From: Paenibacillus polymyxa
Lineage (GTDB): Bacteria > Bacillota > Bacilli > Paenibacillales > Paenibacillaceae
NCBI RefSeq assembly: GCF_015710975.1
Contig: NZ_CP049783.1
Location: forward strand, 3,076,001 to 3,140,000
Direction: 5' to 3'
DNA length: 64,000 nt
Under the pieces are notes generated by a model. It saw only the letters and a list, made by a program, of their open reading frames with translations, searched no databases and was not told where the DNA came from. Of the stretch, positions 1 through 9,198 are shown piece after piece (position 1 is the stretch's first letter; every line of letters begins with the position of its first letter). Made by a program: the position numbers and the translations under genes.

Positions 1-975
1 CCGGGAAATGAGAACGGGGCTGTCGTGATCTACCGTTCTACGGACAATGGGGCCAGTTTTGATCCTCCGGTGGTCATTAACCCAGGCTATGGAGATTACA
101 TTAATAATGACTGGACCAATATTACGACAGATAACGCAGGGGCAAGTCCGTATCTAGGGCATGTCTACGTTACGTATAACCGCCAATACAACGTAGAGGT
201 TAATGCTCGGTCAGCGGCCTTCTACCAGCGCTCCACTGACGGAGGATTGACCTGGGATCGACCGTTAATGCTTTCCAATATCCAGTCCTCCACAGAGCGG
301 CCTGAGCCTGCGGTCGACAAATATGGCAGTGTATATGTCAGCTGGATTCGTACGGGGCCGCAAACACCGGCTTTCTTTATCCGGCGTTCTTTTGATGGAG
401 GGTCCACTTTTAGCGGGGATATTCTTGTGTCCAACATAACACTGGTACCTAGTCCGTTGCCCGTCCCCGGATATGATTTTCGTGTATTGAATTCTCCCTG
501 CTTGGCAGCAGACTGCTCGGGGGTGCCTTCTACAACAAATACGCTATATGCCGTGTGGCAGGATTTTGGTCAGGGCTACAGCAATGTGTTGTTGTCCAAA
601 TCCAGCGATTTTGGCGGTACCTGGAGCGCCCCAGTCATTGTGACAGACAGCCCGCCGGGTTCTCAAAATTTCTTCCCTGCGATTGCAGTGTCGCCCAAGA
701 CGGGGCTGGTCGTTGTTGTCTACTATACGAATCGCCTGGACGGCTTTAATCTGGATGTGTTCGCCGCTCAATCATCAGATGGGGGAAATACCTTTACGAA
801 CAGTCGTCTCACAACGACTTCCTTTAACCCGAATGTAGGTGGGGGCGAATCAGAACTGATCGGCGACTACATTGATATCGCCATTGTACCACCGAACAGC
901 TATATATCCGTCTGGACGGATACGCGCACAGGCAGTTTAACGATTTTTGCTGGCGTACCGGGAGGTGAAACCTGA
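1..975 (+). CDS. Asp-box (BNR/sialidase-like) beta-propeller protein, 5' partial
   Basis: The frame is open to the left edge, so the true start lies outside the window. At least four Asp-box motifs of the S-x-D-x-G-x-x-[FW] type are visible (RSTDNGASF, RSTDGGLTW, RSFDGGSTF, SSDGGNTF), spaced as in sialidase-like six-bladed propellers. The fold is supported; sialidase activity is not, because the Arg triad and catalytic Tyr/Glu cannot be assigned by eye. The stop overlaps the start of the next gene (TGATG), which encodes a paralogue, so the two are translationally coupled. A Pro-rich turn VPSPLPV occurs in both copies. The role is unknown; the flanking glycosyltransferase suggests a surface or spore-surface glycoprotein context. 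Confidence 0.8.
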   Translation, partial: PGNENGAVVIYRSTDNGASFDPPVVINPGYGDYINNDWTNITTDNAGASPYLGHVYVTYNRQYNVEVNARSAAFYQRSTDGGLTWDRPLMLSNIQSSTERPEPAVDKYGSVYVSWIRTGPQTPAFFIRRSFDGGSTFSGDILVSNITLVPSPLPVPGYDFRVLNSPCLAADCSGVPSTTNTLYAVWQDFGQGYSNVLLSKSSDFGGTWSAPVIVTDSPPGSQNFFPAIAVSPKTGLVVVVYYTNRLDGFNLDVFAAQSSDGGNTFTNSRLTTTSFNPNVGGGESELIGDYIDIAIVPPNSYISVWTDTRTGSLTIFAGVPGGET

Positions 976-2201
976 TGCCGAACGTACAGCTTACGCCCAG
1001 TGGAAGGCTGGCACAGGAGCCGAGTGTGGCTTTCAATCTGCTCGACGGTACCATAGTAGCTGCTACCATTGATTTTACGACCGGACCGCCGTTGACAGCA
1101 GTATACCGTTCAGATAACGGCGGTGTCTCCTTCACACAGCAGATTTTACCGCTGCCAGTCGGTTATGTAGGGGCTGAATCCCATAGCGTCAGCTATGGTT
1201 TTCCCAATTTGTTCGTCATAGCTTGTCACGTATTTACCGCAGACGGCTTGAGCGGTACCATCGCTACCTATGTGTCCAGAGACAATGGGAATACATTTGA
1301 TCCACCCGTGATTGCCCAACGAGGGTATGGGACGTTTGTCAATAATGTGGAAGTCAGCGTGAAATTCGATACTTCACAGGTCAGCTCCTATACCGGCAAC
1401 ATCTATTTATGTTATACGCATCAGTATAACCCCGACTTTTTCGGCGGCTCAGTCATGTTTTTTCAACGCTCGCAGGATGGAGGAATCACATGGAATACAC
1501 CTGTGGTGCTCACTCCTGGTTCCAATCAGATCACGCGCGGAGAAATCACCGTGAGCATTACAGGGGTGATTTATGTCGGGTACATTGTGACGAATCCGGT
1601 TAACCAATATCAGGTCATTGTGTCCTTCAATGGGGGGACTTCGTTCAGTTCCTCGCTGCCAGTGTCCTCTGTCGTCCCAGTTCCAAGTCCGCTGCCTGTG
1701 GTCGGTTTTGGCTTTAATGTATTGCCGACGGCCAACATTGCCATAGATCGTTCCACCAGCCCGAATCAGGGGACGCTTTATGCGGTTTGGCAGGATAATC
1801 GGGCAGGGTATGCGGATGTGCTGCTTGCCCGGTCCGTGGATGGTGGATTAAGCTGGACTGCGCCGCAATCGGTGACAGGAGCCAGTGCAGGAGCACAGCA
1901 TTTTTTCCCGGCCATTGATGTTTCGCCCGTGACCGGTGTGATTAAGATTGTGTACTACACCAATCAAATCATAGCCTCTTTATTAGATGTATTTGTTGCA
2001 GAATCATCTGACGGAGGGAATACATTTACGAACCTCAGAATAACAGACAGTTCCTTTAATCCTAACGGGATTAGTCCTGTTCCAGTGGTCACGATCGGCA
2101 ATTTTATTGATGTAACGATCGTGCCGAATAACGGTTTTTTTGCGGTCTGGACAGACGCATTATCGGGTTTCCAGCAAATTTACGGAAGCAACGGAATGTA
2201 G
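975..2201 (+). CDS. Second Asp-box beta-propeller protein (paralogue of upstream gene)
   Basis: This 408-residue protein starts at ATG 975, overlapping the upstream stop by one base, with a GGAGGTG ribosome site at 961-967. Asp-boxes include RSDNGGVSF, SRDNGNTF, RSQDGGITW, RSVDGGLSW and ESSDGGNTF. The order of blades, the PSPLPV turn and the closing SFNPN stretch match the upstream protein, so this is a tandem duplication. There is no signal peptide at the N-terminus (it begins MPNVQLTPSGR), so export by Sec is unlikely; a mother-cell protein deposited on the spore is one possibility. Annotation pipelines may call it exo-alpha-sialidase, but catalytic residues were not identified. Confidence 0.85.
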   Translation: MPNVQLTPSGRLAQEPSVAFNLLDGTIVAATIDFTTGPPLTAVYRSDNGGVSFTQQILPLPVGYVGAESHSVSYGFPNLFVIACHVFTADGLSGTIATYVSRDNGNTFDPPVIAQRGYGTFVNNVEVSVKFDTSQVSSYTGNIYLCYTHQYNPDFFGGSVMFFQRSQDGGITWNTPVVLTPGSNQITRGEITVSITGVIYVGYIVTNPVNQYQVIVSFNGGTSFSSSLPVSSVVPVPSPLPVVGFGFNVLPTANIAIDRSTSPNQGTLYAVWQDNRAGYADVLLARSVDGGLSWTAPQSVTGASAGAQHFFPAIDVSPVTGVIKIVYYTNQIIASLLDVFVAESSDGGNTFTNLRITDSSFNPNGISPVPVVTIGNFIDVTIVPNNGFFAVWTDALSGFQQIYGSNGM

Positions 2202-2234
2202 CTTAACGTACGAGACAGAGGAGGTGGGGCTGTT

Positions 2235-3455
2235 TTGAAAATTTTGTTGGCTACGTACTGGCCGATTCCTCATTTGGGTGGTGTGTGGCCCTTTATGCTG
2301 CAAATTAAACGAAGACTTGAGCTACTGGGTCACACGGTAGACTTGATGGGGAACGGACCGGATACCCCTAAATACCATATTGTTTTTGAAGATAAGGAGT
2401 TGCTGAAGGATCAATTGCTGCCCTTGCTGCATACGAAGCTGAATGAATCAGCTGCCCCTGTATTACATTTGGATTCATGGGTGCAGACGGTGGAAAAGGA
2501 TCGATACTGTATGGAACTGGCGGCAGCCTATTTCGGGGTTGAGCAGTATGATGTGATTCATACGCAAGATGTCATAGCCACTCGTGCTCTAAGTCGGGTC
2601 AAACGCAAAGACAGTGCGTTGGTAGCAAATATTCATGGCTCGCTGGCTCGTGAAGTCATGATGGCTCTGGAGCGGGATCATGAAGAGGGTTACCGCGAGA
2701 CGCTGATGTGGAAATATTATTGGGCGCTGGAGCATTATGGCGCTATTTCCGCTGATATTACGATTACGTCTACAGAATGGATGAAGCAGACGCTTGTGCG
2801 TGAGTTCGAAGTGCCTGAGCAGCAGATTGCCACTTTCCAATATGGCTTAGACACCGAACACTTCTGGGAAGTCCATGCCAGGGGAACAGACATGACACGA
2901 CCTGAGGGGAAAAAAGTTATCATTTGTCCTTCTCGGCTGGTCTATATCAAAGGGCTACATTATTTAATGAGCGCTCTTGGCCTGTTGAAAGCAAGCCGTA
3001 CGGATTGGGTTTGCTGGATTGTTGGGGAGGGAGATAAGAGGGAAGAGCTTCAGGCACAGGCGAAGGAGCTGGGGCTGGAAGAAGACGTGGTATTTCTCGG
3101 ACATCGTGAAGATGTACCTGCCCTTTTACAACTGGCGGACCTTTTTGTACATCCGAGCATACAGGATAATCAGCCGTTTTCGGTCATGGAGGCACAGATT
3201 ATAGGGCTTCCGGCAGTGGTATCGGATGCGGGTGGACTGCCGGAAATGGTGAAGCATGAACACACTGGACTGGTTTCCCCGGTTGGCGATGTGGAGGCAC
3301 TTGCAGCTCATTTGCAGCATTTACTCGCTCAGGATGAAGTACGGATAGCTATGGGGAATCGTGCCAAGGCATGGGGAACCGCGCACTGGTCGCTGGATGT
3401 TATGATTGAACGGCTCGTCAATATTTATGGGCAAGCGCTTAATCAGGTGCGTTGA
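2235..3455 (+). CDS. Glycosyltransferase family 4 protein
   Basis: This 406-residue GT-B retaining glycosyltransferase starts at TTG 2235 behind a strong GAGGAGGTGGGG site. The N-terminal Rossmann domain begins MKILLATYWPIPHLGG, with the GG-x-x-x loop typical of GT4. The C-terminal domain carries VPALLQLADLFVHPS and a DNQPFSVMEAQIIGLPAVVSD segment, the family E-x7-E nucleotide-sugar site variant. No membrane segments are present, so it should be cytosolic or membrane-peripheral. It follows the propeller pair by 33 bases and probably shares their transcript. Donor and acceptor cannot be read from sequence. Confidence 0.9.
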   Translation: MKILLATYWPIPHLGGVWPFMLQIKRRLELLGHTVDLMGNGPDTPKYHIVFEDKELLKDQLLPLLHTKLNESAAPVLHLDSWVQTVEKDRYCMELAAAYFGVEQYDVIHTQDVIATRALSRVKRKDSALVANIHGSLAREVMMALERDHEEGYRETLMWKYYWALEHYGAISADITITSTEWMKQTLVREFEVPEQQIATFQYGLDTEHFWEVHARGTDMTRPEGKKVIICPSRLVYIKGLHYLMSALGLLKASRTDWVCWIVGEGDKREELQAQAKELGLEEDVVFLGHREDVPALLQLADLFVHPSIQDNQPFSVMEAQIIGLPAVVSDAGGLPEMVKHEHTGLVSPVGDVEALAAHLQHLLAQDEVRIAMGNRAKAWGTAHWSLDVMIERLVNIYGQALNQVR

Positions 3456-3477
3456 TTCGATAGTTAGGAGGGAGAGC

Positions 3478-3651
3478 ATGACTTTTCCTATCGTTGGAGA
3501 CTTGTACAACCGTATTTTTGAAATCCAGCAGTCACATCCAGATCAGATGGTCGATTATGCAATCTGGAACCGAATTAACACCTCGCTGCCAGAGGATTAT
3601 AAGCTGCCGGATGCTGACATTTTGGAACGGCTGAAACAATCTGCGCCATGA
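3478..3651 (+). CDS. Small hypothetical protein, 57 aa
   Basis: The start at ATG 3478 is fixed by AGGAGGGAG about six bases upstream; a longer in-frame start inside the preceding gene lacks such a site. The 57-residue protein is acidic, without Cys or membrane segments, and ends ILERLKQSAP. It lies 22 bases after the GT4 gene and before a bidirectional terminator, so it is the last gene of that operon. I do not recognise the family. Confidence 0.7.
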   Translation: MTFPIVGDLYNRIFEIQQSHPDQMVDYAIWNRINTSLPEDYKLPDADILERLKQSAP

Positions 3652-3667
3652 GCATACAGACCATATA

Positions 3668-3703
3668 AAAAGGCAGGTCGGGCTTACATTCCCACCTGCC
3701 TTT
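3668..3703. terminator. Bidirectional rho-independent terminator
   Basis: The arms AAAGGCAGGT and ACCTGCCTTT flank a short loop with a GGG/CCC inner pair. A and T runs at both sides fit termination of the genes converging here (3478-3651 on + and 3717-4142 on -). Confidence 0.75.
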
Positions 3704-3716
3704 AGTTTATTTCAGC

Positions 3717-4142
3717 TCATTGTTCATCCGGGTTGTCATCCATTTGGTCTACATAAACCGAGCCTCGCATCATAAGTGGTCCCGTAACAACAGCACGGTG
3801 GTCAGCTGATTGTACAGTCAAGCAGTATACATGAGTCTCTGCCTGTCGTGCTGTTTCCTCATAGCTTAACTCGGCAAATCCCTCCTGATAACAGGAGTCC
3901 TGCAGCCAATCCAGCACGGGTCCCTGCTCATCGTTGCGGCGCAATCGAATATCCAGCTCCCCAATATCCCAGTTGAGCAGCGGATTCTCCCATGCCAAAG
4001 AGACTTCGATGAGAATGTGGCCCTCAGCTTCACCTGCAGGAATGATCAATGTAGAGAGCACGATCTCCTGTTCGGTAACCTGAAAAGGCAGTGCATATGT
4101 GCCTGCTTCAGCTTTGTTTTGAACTGTATATTTCAACAACAT
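3717..4142 (-). CDS. Hypothetical protein, 141 aa
   Basis: The 141-residue protein starts behind GGAGG with eight-base spacing. It is rich in alternating hydrophobic residues predicted as beta strands (for example HILIEVSLAW) and has no signal peptide or membrane segment. It ends with an acidic DQMDDNPDEQ tail. It is the second gene of a two-gene reverse operon, 25 bases after 4168-4515. The family is not recognised; a small beta-sandwich is the best structural guess. Confidence 0.7.
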   Translation of the reverse strand: MLLKYTVQNKAEAGTYALPFQVTEQEIVLSTLIIPAGEAEGHILIEVSLAWENPLLNWDIGELDIRLRRNDEQGPVLDWLQDSCYQEGFAELSYEETARQAETHVYCLTVQSADHRAVVTGPLMMRGSVYVDQMDDNPDEQ

Positions 4143-4167
4143 ACAATTTTCCTCCTCTGCCTGTTCA

Positions 4168-4515
4168 TTAAGGTGTCACGGTAAAATGACTGGCTGTCCG
4201 CTTAGCGACTACGTTCCCGTTCTCCACAAATTCCGCCAAGATAAACAGCGTTTCTGGATTGTAAATATTTGTGACCACTCGCAGATAAAATGGATTTTGG
4301 GCTGCCTCCATATCTTTGATTTCCAGTACAGAGCCAGCTTCGGGAGAAGGGCTCAGCCGAAGAAGTTGCCGCCTAAAAACACCACTGTCATTCCCCATTT
4401 CCAACAGCACATCAACAGATCTCTTTTCACGATTGAAAAAGGTTACATGGCAGCTTTGTATATGGGCGCTGTGGTAAGCGAGATGATGATCGACAGTTAA
4501 AAGAAACACGGACAT
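4168..4515 (-). CDS. Hypothetical protein, 115 aa
   Basis: The ATG at 4515 follows AGGAGG at good spacing. The 115-residue product has an Ig-like strand pattern (VTFFNREKRSVDVLLEM, FILAEFVENGNVVAKR) and no export signal. It is the first gene of a reverse two-gene unit with 3717-4142; both proteins are small, soluble and beta-rich, which suggests related function. The family is not recognised. Confidence 0.7.
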   Translation of the reverse strand: MSVFLLTVDHHLAYHSAHIQSCHVTFFNREKRSVDVLLEMGNDSGVFRRQLLRLSPSPEAGSVLEIKDMEAAQNPFYLRVVTNIYNPETLFILAEFVENGNVVAKRTASHFTVTP

Positions 4516-4756
4516 ATCATGATGCCTCCTTGAATTCCGTTAGGTTACCAGCCTTATATGATATGAAAAATAACCGCGAGTGGACTGGATAGTTGTACGC
4601 CTCTTTGACTAAAAGCGCGTCAGTGTCCAACCCTTTTTGCCATGCTGTGCATGTAATGTAGAGTGAACAATCTGCGGCCTGAAGCCCCTATTTGACTACA
4701 GAAGAAGCATAGAGCTAGATCGGGGGAAGGGTCGCTTTAACAAAGGAGGCACGGCT

Positions 4757-5401
4757 ATGAGACTCGCACAGCTGGCAGGGGAATATGACGCGGTCTTCAG
4801 TCTGGGGCAAAACTGTACACCTGCCATTCAATTGGAAAAGAACCGTTTGCGGCCGTTTGCCGGGGTGCTGGATTGGATGATGTCTGACACGCTCTCTGAT
4901 GTGAATCGCTTGCTTGAGAATCGGTTTGCAGGTTTTATGGATTTGCCCAATTTAAGTGTCGTTGGTACGAGCCAACTGAATTATATGGTCAGAGATATTG
5001 CTTATAATGTGATCTCGGTACACGATTTTCCGCAGGAACGTAACACGTCCGCAGATCTGGTGACCTATCCCGAGTTCAGGGAAAAGATAGACCGTCGTAT
5101 CGAACGTTTTTTTGCAAAAACACAGATGGCCAAGCGCAACTTGTTCGTCCGTATGCTGGGCACCTATGAAGAAGTAGAGGAACTGGAGCGGATCTTGTCG
5201 GGGATCGTAGCGAATGAATTTCGGTTGTTAGTGGTGAATTGTTCCGGTGTAACGGAGTTGACGGAGGTGGATTGGCAGCTTCCTCATGTATGCGCAGTGG
5301 AAATGCCTTTTGCCGATGTATGGAATTACAAGAGTGATCCACACTGGCGCACCCTTTTTGAGGGAATGTCCTTGTCGAAAAGGGGAGGTCGTCGTGCTTG
5401 A
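4757..5401 (+). CDS. DUF1796 family protein (putative papain-like cysteine peptidase)
   Basis: The 214-residue protein carries the DUF1796 N-terminal signature YDAVFSLGQNCTPAIQL followed by LRPFAGVLDWM. The conserved Cys after FSLG and a downstream His in ISVHDFPQ are the presumed catalytic pair of a papain-like fold; activity has not been shown for this protein. The start has AAAGGAGG upstream. It overlaps the next gene, a paralogue, by eight bases. In Firmicutes such genes often lie near glycosyltransferases and surface proteins, as here. Confidence 0.85.
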   Translation: MRLAQLAGEYDAVFSLGQNCTPAIQLEKNRLRPFAGVLDWMMSDTLSDVNRLLENRFAGFMDLPNLSVVGTSQLNYMVRDIAYNVISVHDFPQERNTSADLVTYPEFREKIDRRIERFFAKTQMAKRNLFVRMLGTYEEVEELERILSGIVANEFRLLVVNCSGVTELTEVDWQLPHVCAVEMPFADVWNYKSDPHWRTLFEGMSLSKRGGRRA

Positions 5402-6020
5402 ACGGTTGCAAGGGGAATATGACGCAGTGTTTAGCCTGGGAGGGCATTGCTTACCATCGATTCAGCTGGATAAAAACGGACTGCGTCCGTATGCAGGTCC
5501 GCTGGATTGGATGATTTCTGGCAATTTGTCACAGATCAGTCGTTTACTGAATGAGCGATTTGCCCGTTTTATGGATGTTGAAAGCCTGCGTGTCACAGGG
5601 CATGATTACGGAGGTCATAACTTCCTGGTTGAGGATGCGTCCTATGAGGTTACAGCAGCACACCATTTTCCGGTTAGCCAGAATACATCAGAGCAGCTGG
5701 CGTCTTATCCTACATTCAAAACGACACTTGATCGCCGCATCGCACGTTTACTGGAGAAATTCGCATTGGCTTCCCGTCTGCTGCTGGTTCGTGTCGGTGG
5801 CAGCCGGGAGCAGGCGGTAGAACTGCATGATGTGTTGTCACAGAGGGTTACCTATGATTTTCGCTTGTTATACGTGGATTATACAGGGACTGAAGGTGTG
5901 ACGGAGCTGAATTGGGGACTGGAGCGATTGGTTTCAGTAGCCCTGCCACCCGAGGATATATGGAACGGTCAGGATGAAATGTGGCGTTATATGCTGGACA
6001 ACGTCAGACTTCATGTCTGA
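5394..6020 (+). CDS. DUF1796 family protein, tandem paralogue
   Basis: A GTG at 5394 sits five bases after GGGGAGG, inside the end of the upstream gene; the longer open frame starting at 5286 lacks a ribosome site and would add sequence absent from the paralogue. The 208-residue product repeats the signature YDAVFSLGGHCLPSIQL and LRPYAGPLDWM, with the candidate His in AAHHFPV. The two copies are clearly homologous over their full length but have diverged, so they may act on different partners or form a heterodimer. Confidence 0.85.
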   Translation: MLERLQGEYDAVFSLGGHCLPSIQLDKNGLRPYAGPLDWMISGNLSQISRLLNERFARFMDVESLRVTGHDYGGHNFLVEDASYEVTAAHHFPVSQNTSEQLASYPTFKTTLDRRIARLLEKFALASRLLLVRVGGSREQAVELHDVLSQRVTYDFRLLYVDYTGTEGVTELNWGLERLVSVALPPEDIWNGQDEMWRYMLDNVRLHV

Positions 6021-6150
6021 GGTGCGGAGACTATAGGAACACGTATAGATTGTCTTCCACCTGTGCTTGCGCCTGCGCCAAGCTGTAGAGCATCGCATAA
6101 CATGATGCGAAGGGAAGATAGATGCTTCGGTTTAAAAGGAGGGTGCGCTA

Positions 6151-7080
6151 GTGAAGGCTTTGGTCACCGGAGGAGCCGGATTTATTGGTTCCCAGCTGGT
6201 ACGTGCGCTTGCTGACTCGGGCGTCAGAGTGCTTGTGCTGGATAATCTGACGACCGGGAATGCTGCAAATGTAGACCCGCGCGCGGTCATGCATATTGCA
6301 GATATTCGCAGCCCTGAAGCCAGGACGCTGCTGATTCGGGAAAGCCCGGATATTGTGTTTCACTTGGCTGCACAGGCTGATGTGCAGCAATCCATCCATC
6401 ACCCCGATGAGGATGCGGATGTGAATGTGCTGGGGACGATTCATTTGTTGCAGGCCTGTCGTGATGCGGGTGTGTCGAAAATCATATTTGCCTCCACATC
6501 CGGCGTATATGGAGAGCTGCAAAAGCAATGTATTCAGGAAGACGATCCCGTGGAGCCTATTTCAGGCTACGGACTGTCCAAGCTGACCGCAGAATCGTAT
6601 ATTCGGCTTTTTTATCGGTTGTACGGTTTGAACTACACGATTTTGCGTTACGGAAATGTGTATGGTCCCGGTCAGGCAGCGAAGGGAGAGGGCGGTGTCG
6701 TCGCTATTTTTATAGAGCGGCTGAAAAAAGGCAGCCCCTTGCTCATTCACGGCGACGGAACGCAAACCCGTGACTTTGTGTACGTCAAGGATATAGTTCG
6801 AGCCAATATGGCGGCTATGCATGCAGCGGACCAACGCACGGTGCATGTAAGTACGGGACGAACGACGTCCATCAATCGGCTGGCCTATGATTTACTAAAG
6901 CTGCACGGTTCGTCTGTGCGCCCTGTGTATTCACCGGCGCGGGCGGGAGATATTCACCACAGCTGTCTGAGTAACGCAGTCGCCAGACATTGGCTTCGTT
7001 GGGAACCGCTATACGGTATCTCTGCCGGTCTAAAGGAAACGTACGTGAGCAGTATGGGCACAGGCAAAGAAGGCGTATAG
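6151..7080 (+). CDS. NAD-dependent epimerase/dehydratase (GalE-like)
   Basis: This is an extended short-chain dehydrogenase of 309 residues starting at GTG 6151 after AAAGGAGGG. The NAD loop TGGAGFIG is at residues 6-13, the catalytic Ser/Thr in STS at 115-117 and YGLSK with Tyr140 and Lys144. The C-terminal part holds GDGTQTRDFVYVKDIV, as in UDP-glucose 4-epimerases and related nucleotide-sugar enzymes. It probably supplies a sugar donor for the glycosyltransferases nearby. Substrate is not determinable by eye. Confidence 0.88.
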   Translation: MKALVTGGAGFIGSQLVRALADSGVRVLVLDNLTTGNAANVDPRAVMHIADIRSPEARTLLIRESPDIVFHLAAQADVQQSIHHPDEDADVNVLGTIHLLQACRDAGVSKIIFASTSGVYGELQKQCIQEDDPVEPISGYGLSKLTAESYIRLFYRLYGLNYTILRYGNVYGPGQAAKGEGGVVAIFIERLKKGSPLLIHGDGTQTRDFVYVKDIVRANMAAMHAADQRTVHVSTGRTTSINRLAYDLLKLHGSSVRPVYSPARAGDIHHSCLSNAVARHWLRWEPLYGISAGLKETYVSSMGTGKEGV

Positions 7081-7100
7081 GGCTAACGAGCGCGCGAATC

Positions 7101-7140
7101 AACCAAGAGACTGAGAGAACCTCTCAGCCTCTTTTTGGTT
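7101..7140 (+). terminator. Rho-independent terminator after epimerase gene
   Basis: GAG-ACTGAGAG pairs with CTCTCAG-CCTC around an AAC loop and is followed by TTTTT; an outer AACCAA/TTGGTT pair extends the stem. Confidence 0.8.
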
Positions 7141-7183
7141 TGGACGAATTTATATGTTTTCGCCAGCCAGCTTGTCCATTTAA

Positions 7184-8620
7184 CTACTTATACTCTTCAT
7201 CCAGATCAGCAACAAATGAGCGCTCCTTGATAACAGCTTGATACCAGTAGCCCGATTTCTTCAAATGCCGACTTCGATCATTTTCCAGATTAATTTCCAC
7301 CAGTCCATAACGATTTTTAAAAGCATTCATAGGAGAAACGTTGTCTGTGAAGGCCCACAGCATATAACCTGTACAGTTGGAGCCTGCGTCTACAGCTTGT
7401 AACGTGTAGTATAAATGCTCAGTTATAAAGTCAATCCGATAGTCGTCCTGAATGATGTGTTCCTCATTTTTGAAAGCAGCTTCATTCTCAATGCCCATGC
7501 CATTTTCCGCGACAAACCACTCGATATTGTTATATTCGTTCTTGATACGTATGCCCATATCGTAAATGATCTTGGGATAAATTTCCCAGCCCCGTGACTT
7601 GTTCATTCTTTTACCTGGAAGTTCGAAATGCTCATAGTAGTATGAGGGGTGAAAAGGAATGTTTTCGTTCCATGCTTTACTCTGCGCTTTGACCCGGTGG
7701 GGAGAGTAGAGATTGATTCCAACGTAATCCACGGTATTTTCCTTAATCAAGGCCAGTTCTTCCGTTGTAGCCTCAAATGCAATATCATGCTTGCTCATAA
7801 GCTCGAACAATTCTTGCGGGTATTCGCCTTTTATAAGCGGGTCCAGAAATATCCGATTGTAAAATAAATCATACACATGTGCTGCGTACTGGTCATGAGG
7901 GGCGCTGGATCGGGCATAAGTCACTTCGGGATTCAAAATAGCACCTATTTTAGCCCCGTTCTGACTATAATTTTTGGCTTTGAAAAGCTGTACGCACTTT
8001 GCGGTAGCCAGCGTTTTGTTGTAGTTCCATTGCATCCACTTCCGTGTGTTTTGTTCATAGGGATAGCGAAGGGCATCCAGATAGACGCGAGTCTGTACAA
8101 CAATGGGCTCATTAAACGTAAACCAGTGCTTGACCCGATCCCCGTACCGTTCAAACACCTTTTCCGCATATTTCACAAACAGCTCTACCACATGCTTGGA
8201 AGACCAGCCCTCATATTTGTCGAGCAAATAAGCAGGTAATTCATAGTGTTCCAGACAAATCATCGGCTCGACTCCGCTTGCAATTAATTCGTCAATGACT
8301 TTGCCCATATAATCCGCATAGGTTTCATCCACCACCACATTCTCATAATCCGTTAAGAAGCGGGCCCAATTAATAGAGGTGCGATAATGAGTCAGTCCAA
8401 TCTGCTTCATCAGCGCAATATCCTCGGTATAACGATTATAAAAATCGGTTGCACCCGCGGGTCCATATCCATTGTGCCAGGCATAGCGGTCATTTTTGTA
8501 CCATACGTCCAGATACGAGTCCTGACCTTCCTGTTTACCGCTCCAGCCCTCTGTCTGCCAGGCGGAAGCCGCTGCCCCCATCATGAAATTCGGTGGAATT
8601 TGTATTGTGTGTTTAGCCAT
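7184..8620 (-). CDS. GH1 glycoside hydrolase, probable 6-phospho-beta-glucosidase
   Basis: A 478-residue cytosolic TIM-barrel enzyme with the GH1 acid/base Glu171 in HWFTFNEP and the nucleophile Glu372 in FVAENGMG. Near the C-terminus the segment NVSPMNAFKNRYG places Ser, Lys and Tyr like the phosphate-binding S...K.RYG signature of 6-phospho-beta-glucosidases, so a PTS-delivered phosphorylated beta-glucoside is the likely substrate. The ribosome site AAAAGGAG precedes ATG 8620. A beta-glucoside-type PTS permease lies on the other strand at 15057-16909 and could feed it. No regulator is adjacent. Confidence 0.9.
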   Translation of the reverse strand: MAKHTIQIPPNFMMGAAASAWQTEGWSGKQEGQDSYLDVWYKNDRYAWHNGYGPAGATDFYNRYTEDIALMKQIGLTHYRTSINWARFLTDYENVVVDETYADYMGKVIDELIASGVEPMICLEHYELPAYLLDKYEGWSSKHVVELFVKYAEKVFERYGDRVKHWFTFNEPIVVQTRVYLDALRYPYEQNTRKWMQWNYNKTLATAKCVQLFKAKNYSQNGAKIGAILNPEVTYARSSAPHDQYAAHVYDLFYNRIFLDPLIKGEYPQELFELMSKHDIAFEATTEELALIKENTVDYVGINLYSPHRVKAQSKAWNENIPFHPSYYYEHFELPGKRMNKSRGWEIYPKIIYDMGIRIKNEYNNIEWFVAENGMGIENEAAFKNEEHIIQDDYRIDFITEHLYYTLQAVDAGSNCTGYMLWAFTDNVSPMNAFKNRYGLVEINLENDRSRHLKKSGYWYQAVIKERSFVADLDEEYK

Positions 8621-9198
8621 GATATGTTTCTCCTTTTCATTCTATAGATTTCCCATAGCGATCCTCTGCGGGTGTATCTCTACATTAGCGCATTATTCAG
8701 TCGTTCGCTTGTTGGCAATTTCGAGGAACGAAAAATAGATGAGATGATGAGTTTATGAAAGAGTTCATCATACAAAAAATAAAGAGCCCTTGACGATAAG
8801 CTGCTTCTGGTTACGCTACTGGAGGCAGCTTATTAATCTTTTGCTGGGGTTGATATTGGAGTATACTCCTCAACTCTTTTCACATCCTGTCTATAAATTC
8901 AAATTATACAGGGTAACCCAAATGTTTATACAATAACTATTCTAGCTATAGGGGATACTCAAATTCAGCGAGGAATTTTCTTGATCTAGAATAAGTGTAG
9001 GGGATCATCGAGCAAAGTACATGAATTGGAAAAAAATATATTCTCGCGTTTTACACGATTTGGTTGTAATTCGCAGCCTTAAATCACCTACATAAGTGAG
9101 AGGGAATTGAAGACTAACATTAAAGAATGTGGAGCCATTTAGATGTTAGCGACTCTATCAAATCTACTCTCAACTAAACTAAATGGAGGCGTTTAACA
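8621..9198. other. 578-base intergenic region with hairpins, no gene seen
   Basis: This A+T-rich stretch has no credible ORF on either strand. It contains an inverted repeat ATGATGA/TCATCAT at 8744-8750 and 8765-8771, a hairpin ATAAGCTGC/GCAGCTTAT at 8796-8804 and 8825-8833 followed by a short T run, and CTAACAT/ATGTTAG arms about 9114-9148. Promoters for both flanking genes must lie here but I could not fix them. Confidence 0.5.

Noticed and set aside
9172..9183. AACTAAACTAAA resembling the LacI half-site
   Set aside because: Single A+T-rich match without a partner arm, next to a ribosome site of an unrelated gene; likely chance.
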